Shown here in pieces: positions 8,234 through 13,751 of a stretch of 36,014 nt of DNA. Numbering within the stretch: position 1 is the stretch's first letter; each line of letters begins with the position of its first letter. Location of the stretch: positions 1-36,014 of IMG/VR virus record IMGVR_UViG_3300035438_000036. One strand, written 5' to 3'. Position numbers and translations under genes: made by a program. Under the pieces are notes generated by a model. It saw only the letters and a list, made by a program, of their open reading frames with translations. It was not told the origin of the DNA and did not search any database. The stretch comes from a virus.

Positions 8234-8559
8234 TTGGTTAGTCTTTCAATATTACGGTTGTTAGCTTGTTCTGTGCGCCAGGCTTCAAATCTCATTTTGG
8301 CAGCTTCTAATTGCCATCTGTACGCTTCTGTAGATTCAGTCGCCAATCCAATCGCCTTGCACAAATCTTGATACTCTTGGCTTCTATAAGCCTCTCGTTC
8401 TTGTGCGCCCAGACTTTGTTCGTCTGTCTGTGCCATTTTAATCGCCTTAAGAGAACTTTTAAACGCCTCAAGCTGGGCCAATTCACCCTTCGCTTTGGCA
8501 TACGCTGGCGCTGTTTTGAAGATAAAGTCAATAGCATCGTTAGGGTCGTAATCTTTCAT
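8230..8559 (-). CDS. Hypothetical early protein, helical
   Basis: 109 aa from ATG 8559, which overlaps the stop of the upstream small membrane protein (ATGA); a longer frame to 8607 lies wholly inside that gene. Starts MKDYDPNDAIDFIFKTAP and is rich in Ala, Glu and Lys with a likely long helical region (AKGELAQLEAFKSSLKAIK then AYRWQLEAAKMRFEAWR). Proteins with a similar Y..AKAxRxxLxExxKSxKA pattern are common unknowns in early regions of temperate-like phages. Cytoplasmic; function unknown. Confidence 0.72.
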   Translation of the reverse strand: MKDYDPNDAIDFIFKTAPAYAKAKGELAQLEAFKSSLKAIKMAQTDEQSLGAQEREAYRSQEYQDLCKAIGLATESTEAYRWQLEAAKMRFEAWRTEQANNRNIERLTK

Positions 8560-8702
8560 TTGAGGGCCATCCACAATCCAACCTGGGCAAAGGCATAGCC
8601 ACCCCAAATCATAGCGTTAGATGTAGCGCCTTTATTAAATTGGGCTATACAGACTATAAGGTAGCCTAACCCAGTTGCGCCTACTATTATTTTTTCCAAC
8701 AT
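8556..8702 (-). CDS. Tiny membrane protein with two hydrophobic segments
   Basis: 48 aa. ATG 8702 has GGGGAG seven bases upstream and the stop overlaps the next ATG as ATGA. Residues 4-20 (KIIVGATGLGYLIVCIA) and about 32-46 (MIWGGYAFAQVGLWM) are hydrophobic with a short polar loop between. Such two-span miniproteins are frequent in phage early operons; roles include host takeover or superinfection effects, but nothing here specifies one. Its 5' end overlaps the preceding gene by 16 bases. Confidence 0.72.
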   Translation of the reverse strand: MLEKIIVGATGLGYLIVCIAQFNKGATSNAMIWGGYAFAQVGLWMALK

Positions 8703-8926
8703 TCCCATTCTCCCCTATTTCCTTTTGCATACTGGTCTTGAAAGTCTGCAAAGTATTGATGTAAAACAACTTTTTCACTAATGTATATACGAAACTTGGT
8801 TAGCCCCATGTCTTTACGGAATTTACACAGTTGCCTGACGGCTGATTTGTGTTGAAATTCTTTGTCGTAATTGGGCGTATGACTCTCCTGCGTAGGGAGT
8901 AATTCCAAGTTCAAATGCTTTAGCAA
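8687..8926 (-). CDS. Hypothetical early phage protein
   Basis: Up to 79 aa. The recognisable part is HKSAVRQLCKFRKDMGLTKF followed by QYAKGNRGEW, a pattern I associate with short unknown phage proteins next to replication genes. The open frame begins at a TTG (8926) inside the previous gene, giving a 104-base out-of-phase overlap; the first ATG is at 8809 and would leave only 41 codons and remove VRQLC. The start is therefore uncertain, but the downstream frame is coupled to the small membrane-protein gene. Confidence 0.6.
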   Translation of the reverse strand: MLKHLNLELLPTQESHTPNYDKEFQHKSAVRQLCKFRKDMGLTKFRIYISEKVVLHQYFADFQDQYAKGNRGEWECWKK

Positions 8927-9194
8927 GTGTCAATTCTTCCGATGAATACCAAGGTAATGCTGGCTTTTTGGGCGGTTCAAAGTCTAATTCATCAAGCCAA
9001 CGCATTTGATTAAGCCAGGAAGCTGGGTAAGGAATAAACTCCTTATCCGTTCCTTTGACCCTCCAGTATTTTATATGACTTGCAAGGGCCTCAATCACTT
9101 CTCGGTGTTCTTCTGGTTTTAATTTTACCCACGCTTTTATCGCTGCCCCCTTTGCTACTTTTTTTGGGTAAAGTCCCCAGAATGTCGCAAACAT
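8823..9194 (-). CDS. Replication-protein-like domain (DnaT/phage O C-terminal type)
   Basis: 123 aa from ATG 9194, preceded by GGGGAG. The opening MFATFWGLYPKKVAKGAA, followed by FIPYPASWLNQMRWLDEL at about 53-70, matches the C-terminal domain of many phage replication initiators, in which FW..YPKK and P..WL...RW.DE recur. The usual N-terminal winged helix is absent, so this is a domain-only form. It is the only replication-linked protein I can identify. It might recruit host helicase or DNA. It overlaps its neighbours on both sides by 104 bases. Confidence 0.62.
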   Translation of the reverse strand: MFATFWGLYPKKVAKGAAIKAWVKLKPEEHREVIEALASHIKYWRVKGTDKEFIPYPASWLNQMRWLDELDFEPPKKPALPWYSSEELTLAKAFELGITPYAGESYAQLRQRISTQISRQATV

Positions 9195-9351
9195 TGTATT
9201 TCTCCCCTGTTTGATATTGGACAATAGCTTCTACCATTGTTGCTGTTAAGCCTTGCTGAACCAAAAATTCTAAACCTTTTTTGTCATAGCGTACATTGAC
9301 ATCAGCAGACCCATCAGGGTTTTCTTTAACTTTTATTATCTTTATTAGCAT
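9091..9351 (-). CDS. Hypothetical early protein
   Basis: 86 aa. The first 40 residues, MLIKIIKVKENPDGSADVNV and a KGLEFLVQQGL segment, resemble small conserved phage proteins that begin MLI..I.V.EN.DGSA and precede replication or endonuclease genes. The last 34 residues become Lys/Gly/Ser-rich and basic where the gene overlaps the replication-like gene in another frame. The start overlaps the previous gene by 26 bases. Function unknown. Confidence 0.68.
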   Translation of the reverse strand: MLIKIIKVKENPDGSADVNVRYDKKGLEFLVQQGLTATMVEAIVQYQTGEKYNVCDILGTLPKKSSKGGSDKSVGKIKTRRTPRSD

Positions 9352-9517
9352 TTTTAACCTCGTTGTCCATCATAGAAACAATTAGATTAGCAATAAACAA
9401 AGCCTGTCCCTCACCTTCTGTATGGACATCTATTTCATTACCTTTGGCGGTAATTATAATATTAGCTTGCGTTAGCTTTTCAGCGTCAATTCTATCTTCA
9501 GTTGTAAAAGTAGTCAT
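9326..9517 (-). CDS. Hypothetical early protein
   Basis: 63 aa. The ATG overlaps the upstream stop (TAATG). It starts MTTFTTEDRIDAEKLTQANI and ends in a polar Asn/Lys tail; the middle (HTEGEGQALFIANLIVSMMD) suggests a small alpha/beta unit. Not recognised. Codon use and coupling are the same as its neighbours, so it looks genuine. Confidence 0.65.
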   Translation of the reverse strand: MTTFTTEDRIDAEKLTQANIIITAKGNEIDVHTEGEGQALFIANLIVSMMDNEVKNANKDNKS

Positions 9518-9846
9518 TAATATCCCCTAGGCATTTGTGGCTGTAAAGGTTGTTGTGGTATGTATGGTGCGTATGGTGTGTAGTTTGGCTGCACCTGGTT
9601 TTGATAAGTACCTTGGTAAGCACCGTTAGCACCGTAAAAGTTTGTCTGACCATTGTTAGTGGTAGCGCTGCCTTGGTATTGACCTTGTGGGCCATAGTAG
9701 TTGGCAGTATTGCCAGACTGTTGAATGTTGCCTAAATATTGACCTTGTGGGCCATATAAAGCCTGTGCTTTTATTTCCATTGTATGAAAACATAACAAAA
9801 AGCCAGCAGCAATACTTAATACGATTTTTAAGAAATTTGATTCCAT
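9517..9846 (-). CDS. Exported Tyr/Gly/Gln repeat protein
   Basis: 109 aa with a clear secretory signal: a lysine at 7, hydrophobic 8-20, and a likely signal-peptidase site after AQA (27-29). The mature part has three units at exact 20-residue spacing, YGPQGQYLG (31), YGPQGQYQG (51) and YGANGAYQG (71), then a Pro/Gln/Tyr-rich tail. No lipobox, so it should be periplasmic or released. It is first in the promoter-proximal half of the early operon with leader TTAAAGGGGAAA. Function unknown; envelope change or superinfection block are inferences from its location. Confidence 0.75.
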   Translation of the reverse strand: MESNFLKIVLSIAAGFLLCFHTMEIKAQALYGPQGQYLGNIQQSGNTANYYGPQGQYQGSATTNNGQTNFYGANGAYQGTYQNQVQPNYTPYAPYIPQQPLQPQMPRGY

Positions 9847-9936
9847 TAAAGTTTCCCCTTTAAATGATTACTTGTTATTGAGTCATTCTAATTTATTGCT
9901 AACTTCCCCTATTGTCACTAAATATTTACTTCAAGT

Positions 9937-10030
9937 TGCCAAAATACGACAAGGCTGTATTTAGCAGTTGCTACCCGTTAGGTGGAAAGACACAAAAACC
10001 CTAACTTACTGCATCCTACAATGGTGTCTT
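9937..10030. ncRNA. Structured gene-free stretch, candidate RNA or leader
   Basis: Part of a 257-bp gap (9847-10103). Three inverted repeats lie close together: TGC..AAATAC (9937-9947) with GTATTT.GCA (9957-9966); GTTAGG (9977-9982) with CCTAAC (10000-10005); and AAGACAC (9987-9993) with GTGTCTT (10024-10030). The last two cannot form together, so alternative folds are possible. The strand is not determined; on the minus strand it would lie between exonuclease and exported-protein genes. No reading frame of note. Confidence 0.35.
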
Positions 10031-10039
10031 AACGCCTTG

Positions 10040-10099
10040 AAAAAGGTGGGGTGGCCTCGTGTGAAGGAGTAATGGAAGGGGAAACCATAAACCACCCCA
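10040..10099 (-). terminator. Large stem-loop terminator after the exonuclease gene
   Basis: On the minus strand TGGGGTGG (10099-10092) pairs with CCACCCCA (10054-10047), enclosing a smaller ATGG/CCAT hairpin (10088-10085 with 10075-10072), and is followed after CC by TTTTT (10044-10040 region). It begins five bases after the exonuclease stop. The long loop makes it an atypical intrinsic terminator; it may instead be part of the structured region next to it. Confidence 0.5.
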
Positions 10100-10103
10100 T
10101 AAT

Positions 10104-10844
10104 CTAGTTTAGCTTATTTTTAAGTTTAAATACTTTCAATAAAGATAGGAAAGCCTCATACCCATCTTTAAGTTCTTGTTCTTTATGGATTTTTACCGCA
10201 ACCTCACCTGTTTCCCCATTTATAAACACATTAGCGCATATTGCATCAGGCACTAAGGCCTCTCTATAGGCTGCTAGCTGCAATGTATACTCATAGTAGG
10301 GTGTTAGTTCACCAGGGGATTTCTCCGTGGTCTTGAAGTCAATTACTACGCCAGGCAGGTTATTGTCGGCTTTACAGTACAAATCGACTTTGCCACCATA
10401 ACCTTCGGGGTGTTTAAAAGACTGTTCTGACACCCATTGGCGTTTTCCAAAGGTGCTGTCAAGATGAGTTTGAACCCTAGCGATATAAATAGGCCACTCA
10501 GGTAAATAAACATTAGAGAAGTAACTATCCAAAATGTCGTGGATATTAGTACCCCTTTGTGCAGCTTCCCTGCTTTTTCCTTTTGCAAGGTCAAGTATTC
10601 TTGATACCCATTCTTTTTCATCTTCATTTTCCCATCTTGGATATTCAACAGCAGCGTATAGCACTTGGGTTTGTTTCCAAGTATCTAAGCCCGATTTAGA
10701 CAACATAGAATTAATTGTAGTGACACTAGGTACTAACCCTAACTCTCTAGCGTCTTTTATATTGGTGTTGCGTTCTTTACCGTTTTTACCAATAATTGTA
10801 TAGCGTGGTTCGCCTGTGTTTCCACAATACCAATGGTCAGCCAT
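10104..10844 (-). CDS. PD-(D/E)XK exonuclease (RecB/Cas4-like) of the recombination module
   Basis: 246 aa. Shows the nuclease order RGTNIHDILDSYF (98-110), E140, GKVDLY with D154, VIDFKTT with D169 and K171, and QLAAY at 189-193, typical of phage exonucleases of the PDDEXK_1/Cas4-like group. It should resect DNA ends to give single strands for the ERF annealing protein encoded two to three genes upstream in the same operon. The start ATG follows TTAAAGGGGAAAC. Catalytic residues look intact. Confidence 0.87.
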   Translation of the reverse strand: MADHWYCGNTGEPRYTIIGKNGKERNTNIKDARELGLVPSVTTINSMLSKSGLDTWKQTQVLYAAVEYPRWENEDEKEWVSRILDLAKGKSREAAQRGTNIHDILDSYFSNVYLPEWPIYIARVQTHLDSTFGKRQWVSEQSFKHPEGYGGKVDLYCKADNNLPGVVIDFKTTEKSPGELTPYYEYTLQLAAYREALVPDAICANVFINGETGEVAVKIHKEQELKDGYEAFLSLLKVFKLKNKLN

Positions 10845-10863
10845 TTGTTTCCCCTTTAATTTA

Positions 10864-11064
10864 CTACTTAATTTGCAACTGTAAGATTTTCATTCTATCA
10901 GTTTCATCTTGTACCATGTCTGCTGCCAATTGAAATGCTGTATTTAAAACGCTTTCAAGACCACCTAGCGTCATTGAAATAAGCTGTCTTTCTTCATCCA
11001 CATGGTATTCCTCTGTGTGAATGGTTGCCTGTTCTCTAATAATGCAATTCAATTGGGTATTCAT
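10864..11064 (-). CDS. Small hypothetical protein of the recombination operon
   Basis: 66 aa, acidic, probably helical (HTEEYHVDEERQLIS then LESVLNTAFQLAADMVQDE). No motif recognised. Lies between the SSB-tail-like protein and the exonuclease with nine and nineteen-base gaps, so it is expressed with the recombination proteins and might be an accessory factor. Confidence 0.65.
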   Translation of the reverse strand: MNTQLNCIIREQATIHTEEYHVDEERQLISMTLGGLESVLNTAFQLAADMVQDETDRMKILQLQIK

Positions 11065-11073
11065 ATTTAACTC

Positions 11074-11328
11074 CTAAAATGGTACATCATCTTCAATGGT
11101 GTTTTTAGGTAATTCATCAGCGCCAGCTTCTTTAAATCCCATTGGTAACTTTTCTTTACCAATAGAAACGCTAAAGTATTTACCGTTCTTACCTTCTTTA
11201 ACCCATGCAGACAACCAATGTTCTTTGCCATTGTTCATAATTGAACCTGTGTAGTCTGGGTGGGTTTGGCTTGTTTTGCGGGTATTTTTGAAAAGGTTAC
11301 CGCTACCTTCTTTAGGTTGAAAAGCCAT
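11074..11328 (-). CDS. Small protein with SSB-like acidic tip
   Basis: 84 aa. Central WLSAWVKEGKNGKYFSVSIG segment looks like a beta-rich unit, and the C terminus ends in EDDVPF, closely resembling the DDDIPF tip by which SSB recruits recombination and replication partners. Its place directly after the ERF gene (start abuts that stop) supports a single-strand-DNA or partner-recruiting role. No complete OB fold can be proved by eye; conserved phage proteins of this kind are usually left unnamed. Confidence 0.6.
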   Translation of the reverse strand: MAFQPKEGSGNLFKNTRKTSQTHPDYTGSIMNNGKEHWLSAWVKEGKNGKYFSVSIGKEKLPMGFKEAGADELPKNTIEDDVPF

Positions 11329-11802
11329 TTATTCCATCTCCACAGGTTTTGCTACAGATTTTAAAATTGGTTTAATTGGTTCTTTAACGCCAACGGCTGT
11401 GTTGCCATCATCGTCTGATTGCACAACGCCTACAAACGCTGCTAAAGCACCTCTACGCATATAAGTAATTGCAGCCATGCAACTATGGGCATCTGTTTTT
11501 ACAACGCCTTGTGCGTCTGGTTTTCCAACTGGAAATGACATTTCTTGTTCAATCCATTCGCCAGAATTGTGGCATAGGCGTGTTACCAACCACATACGCC
11601 CTTCAAAGTAGTTGCCAGGCATCTGGATAACACTAAGACCGTTTGCAGCCATAAGACTGCGACAAGCATCCCAAACAGACTCCAAATCAGCATACCGAGA
11701 TTTGAAGAAAGGATTAGCTGAATCTTTTTTAGCATAAGTGAGTTCCCCTTGAACTTTAGACAATGCGGTTGCGAGTTCTTTAATAGAATCAGATTGAGGC
11801 AT
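11329..11802 (-). CDS. erf: ERF-family single-strand annealing protein
   Basis: 157 aa from ATG 11802, chosen for GGAGG six bases upstream; frames starting at 11889 or 11820 overlap the previous gene and lack a site. The ERF pattern is present: KKDSANPFFKSRYADLESVW (about 26-44), then GVVKTDAHSCMAAITYMRRGAL (residues 99-120) and a DDDGN end to the domain near 130. ERF proteins form rings that anneal complementary strands, and in P22 they circularise the terminally redundant genome, which fits a headful-packaging phage. Partner exonuclease is at 10104-10844. Confidence 0.9.
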   Translation of the reverse strand: MPQSDSIKELATALSKVQGELTYAKKDSANPFFKSRYADLESVWDACRSLMAANGLSVIQMPGNYFEGRMWLVTRLCHNSGEWIEQEMSFPVGKPDAQGVVKTDAHSCMAAITYMRRGALAAFVGVVQSDDDGNTAVGVKEPIKPILKSVAKPVEME

Positions 11803-12007
11803 TTTTACCTCCAAAGACATTACCAAAATCATTAAACACTTCTTGCAACAAAACATTGCGTTTGTTGTTGGGTTTGCCACACGCTGCACGGATTACATCA
11901 ACATCGTCTTGCGACAATTCTGTGCCGTATTCCATGTTGTCTAACGCTATTTCTAAACGTTCTTCTACTTCCATCATTACCTGTGCCATTTCGTCTTGAT
12001 AATTCAT
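11789..12007 (-). CDS. Small acidic early protein
   Basis: 72 aa from ATG 12007 with AAAAGGGGAAATT upstream. An upstream ATG at 12034 would place its codons inside a terminator hairpin and is rejected. Sequence MNYQDEMAQVMMEVEERLEI is a likely acidic helix, followed by ELSQDDVDVIRAACG, which looks like the short DUF-type helical unit seen near ERF genes. Its 3' end overlaps the ERF start by 14 bases, so translation is coupled. Function unknown. Confidence 0.68.
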   Translation of the reverse strand: MNYQDEMAQVMMEVEERLEIALDNMEYGTELSQDDVDVIRAACGKPNNKRNVLLQEVFNDFGNVFGGKNASI

Positions 12008-12020
12008 AATTTCCCCTTTT

Positions 12021-12044
12021 AAAAATGCCCCCAATTAAGGGGGC
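12021..12044 (-). terminator. Intrinsic terminator between first and second early genes
   Basis: On the minus strand GCCCCC-TTAATT-GGGGGC is a perfect six-pair GC hairpin followed by ATTTTT. It lies seven bases after the stop of the first early gene and just before the ribosome site of the second, so it likely attenuates the early operon, possibly under antitermination. Confidence 0.85.
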
Positions 12045-12050
12045 TGTTAA

Positions 12051-12233
12051 TTAAGCTACTAACTTTTCTCTTTCCAAAGTTTTAAAAACATCTACAATCC
12101 GCAAAATATCAGACGGGCTAACTTCTAATTGGATTTCCTCTTGAAAAAACTTTTGAAGTTGTTGAACGGTTAGGTCACTTACTACATAACCATCATTAGT
12201 TCTAAAGCCCATTGGCATAAAATTTGATTTCAT
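12051..12233 (-). CDS. First gene of the leftward early operon, unknown
   Basis: 60 aa, MKSNFMPMGFRTNDGYVVSD then a helical LTVQQLQKFFQEEIQLEV segment and a basic/hydrophobic end. Unrecognised. It is promoter-proximal to the early switch and followed at once by a strong terminator, so it should be the most highly transcribed early gene; in many phages this slot holds an antiterminator or host-takeover protein, but nothing in the sequence proves that. Leader is TTAAGGGGATTTAA. Confidence 0.68.
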   Translation of the reverse strand: MKSNFMPMGFRTNDGYVVSDLTVQQLQKFFQEEIQLEVSPSDILRIVDVFKTLEREKLVA

Positions 12234-12251
12234 TTAAATCCCCTTAAATGT

Positions 12252-12269
12252 CATAGCAAAAGTGCTATG
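12252..12269. promoter_or_regulatory. Palindromic operator in the early divergent region
   Basis: CATAGCA-AAAG-TGCTATG is a perfect inverted repeat of seven bases with a four-base centre, typical of a dimeric repressor site. It covers the expected start point of the leftward promoter, so binding should repress the early operon. The best candidate ligand is the DicC/YdaS-like protein encoded 85 bases away on the other strand. A weaker repeat ATTTG-CAAA-CAAAT lies at 12294-12307. Confidence 0.6.
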
Positions 12270-12274
12270 TATAA

Positions 12275-12302
12275 ATATTACCATATATTTTTCATTTGCA
12301 AA
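12275..12302 (-). promoter_or_regulatory. Leftward early promoter
   Basis: On the minus strand TTTGCA (12302-12297), a 16-base spacer, and TAATAT (12280-12275) make a moderate sigma-70 match. The expected start near 12268 falls in the palindromic operator. It would drive the operon from 12233 leftward. Confidence 0.45.
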
Positions 12303-12354
12303 CAAATATTTTTAAATCTATGTAATTAAACAACATTTAAGTTAAACTGTGCAA

Positions 12355-12627
12355 ATGGAAAAGTTAAAAATATCTGAATCAACAATGATTGACATACTAG
12401 GTGGTACAGCAAAAGTAGCCAAAATGTGTAAATGTGATGATGCAACTGTGTCTACCTGGCGCAAAAGAGGCATACCTAGTGGGCCTTTAATGTTTTTGGC
12501 AGCTAGAATAGAAAAAGAAAGTCATGGTTTGATAACTCGCCAAGACTTGTTTCCTACTAGCTTTTGGCTTATATGGCCTGAGTTGCTTAAAAACAACGCA
12601 TTTGGCACTCAAAATGAAACTGAGTAA
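12355..12627 (+). CDS. DicC/YdaS-like Cro-type DNA-binding regulator
   Basis: 90 aa from ATG 12355 (a GTG at 12349 is also in frame). Residues 14-44, ILGGTAKVAKMCKCDDATVS then WRKRGIP, are a helix-turn-helix with the W-x-x-RG-I-P signature of the YdaS/DicC Cro-like family, and the C-terminal DLFPTSFWLIWPEL stretch also fits. No Shine-Dalgarno is visible; TAAACT at 12343-12348 lies twelve bases before the ATG, so the transcript could be leaderless. It faces the early operon across a palindromic operator and is probably the switch repressor. Confidence 0.85.
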   Translation: MEKLKISESTMIDILGGTAKVAKMCKCDDATVSTWRKRGIPSGPLMFLAARIEKESHGLITRQDLFPTSFWLIWPELLKNNAFGTQNETE

Positions 12628-13168
12628 TGTAACCATTTGTGCTATAGACTCGATACAACCAGAGTTGGCATTAAAAGCTATGGAAAGAAGCAAGCGCCAT
12701 ATTCAGTTTGGTGATGACTTATTTATAAATCATGCCAGCATTAACAGCAGACAAGCATATAGCAAATTTGTGCTTCAAGAACTGTATAAATACATCAAGA
12801 CGGACTTTGTTTTAATTGTCCAATGGGATGGGTGGGTAATCAATGCAAACGCTTGGCAACCTCAATTTTTAGATTACGATTACATAGGTGCAGTATGGCC
12901 TTGGCATCCTGAAGGATTGCGTGTAGGTAATGGGGGTTTCTCCCTACGCAGTAAGCGTCTTTTAGGGTTAACATCAAGCCCTAAATTTGTTTATAAAGAA
13001 AAAAATGAAGATGACCTTATTTGCCATTTAAATAGGGATTACCTTGTAAGCAATGGAATTAAGTTTGCGCCAGAAGAATTAGCAAGGTATTTTTCTTTTG
13101 AAAGAGAGTTGTCTAATTTGCAAACCTTTGGTTTTCATGGGGAATTTCATAGAGATAAATATTTGTAG
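12614..13168 (+). CDS. DUF5672-type glycosyltransferase-like protein
   Basis: 184 aa from ATG 12614, overlapping the regulator by 14 bases; a TTG at 12602 is less likely. Features are an N-terminal beta strand (NVTICAID), FVLIVQWDGWV around 65-75 with an acidic sugar-nucleotide/metal site candidate (D72), YIGAVWPW at 90-97, and VGNGGFSLRS at 104-113, the hallmark of this GT-A-like family. The substrate is unknown. Placement right after the repressor suggests expression together with it, as seen for envelope-modifying genes in lysogens, but no integrase was found. Confidence 0.8.
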   Translation: MKLSNVTICAIDSIQPELALKAMERSKRHIQFGDDLFINHASINSRQAYSKFVLQELYKYIKTDFVLIVQWDGWVINANAWQPQFLDYDYIGAVWPWHPEGLRVGNGGFSLRSKRLLGLTSSPKFVYKEKNEDDLICHLNRDYLVSNGIKFAPEELARYFSFERELSNLQTFGFHGEFHRDKYL

Positions 13169-13199
13169 TAAGATTGCAGTCCGCACCCCAAGCGTATTA

Positions 13200-13400
13200 A
13201 GTGGTTAAATCGCCAGCGTGGGAGAAAAGATAGGCTAATGTGAACCCCATTGCAAGCCTCGTAGCGTTAAATGGCGACTACACAAGAAGGAAAGGACTTG
13301 GGTGATACAAACTTTCCATCGAATGACCATTATCTTCGCGAAGGACTAGATGTCATAGACATTGGGTCGGCTGATAGTTCCCTATCACCCTTGGTCAAGT
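13200..13400 (+). ncRNA. Candidate structured non-coding RNA
   Basis: This part of a 600-bp gap is visibly richer in G and C than the AT-rich sequence after it and holds many hairpins: TCGCCA (13210-13215) with TGGCGA (13272-13277) enclosing AGGCTAATG (13232-13240) with CATT..AGCCT (13248-13259); GGAAAG (13289-13294) with CTTTCC (13312-13317); ATGAC (13323-13327) with GTCAT (13352-13356) around CTTCGCGAAG; and GGG.TGATAG-TTCC-CTATCA-CCC (13364-13390). I know no family that matches. The strand is assumed from the flanking genes. Confidence 0.45.
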
Positions 13401-13684
13401 TATGTCTAAACCATATACATATTGATGTCTATGTGTACATTAATTGGCAAAAAGTATACACATTACTAAACCTTACAAAATGCCCTTATCGGGAATTTTT
13501 GTGTAATATACGCTACTTTTTCTTACATTATTCCCGTTTAGGAAATAAAAAAGTGCATGAAATTTCAATAAAAAATCATGCAAAAATGTGACATCAATGT
13601 CCTATGTTTGTAAAGTTTGGCAAAATACAACACTTAGGGAAAATACTTATATAAAGCTATTGCATTTAGAATAAACTTCTTTAC
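13401..13684. other. AT-rich gene-free stretch
   Basis: Very AT-rich and without a convincing gene. A 106-codon open frame crosses its first half but has no ribosome site. It contains the inverted repeat TGCATGA (13554-13560) / TCATGCA (13576-13582) and the TATATAAAG run near 13650, which could be promoter-like for the small genes downstream. An origin of replication is possible in such a region, but no iterated sites were seen. Confidence 0.4.
13554..13582. repeat. Seven-base inverted repeat, hairpin or binding site
   Basis: TGCATGA and TCATGCA are exact reverse complements separated by 15 bases. Followed by AAAAA on the plus strand, so on the plus strand it is not a normal terminator; it could be a protein-binding site or the end of a processed RNA. 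Confidence 0.4.
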
Positions 13685-13751
13685 ATCAGGTCATTGACAC
13701 TATTCAGCTTAAGTACTCGTAGACGAACGACTAAAAAGACTTTGACCTGAT
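13685..13751 (+). promoter_or_regulatory. Stem-loop in the leader of the small-gene operon
   Basis: ATCAGGTCA (13685-13693) and TGACCTGAT (13743-13751) form a perfect nine-base stem enclosing 49 bases, inside which CGT/ACG and AGT/ACT can pair around 13712-13732. It ends 17 bases before the ATG at 13769, whose ribosome site AAAAAGGG is just outside the stem. It may control translation of the next gene or be a small RNA of its own. Confidence 0.45.

Noticed and set aside
12008-12034. Upstream extension of the 72-aa early protein to 12034
   Set aside because: The extra codons lie in the terminator hairpin and its T-run; ATG 12007 has the proper leader.
13271-13591. Open frame of 106 codons on the plus strand in the gene-free gap
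   Set aside because: No ribosome site; the first half overlaps the hairpin-rich segment and the second half reads as AT-rich noise (Tyr, Ile, Phe, Leu runs). Left out as a gene, though a short product cannot be excluded.
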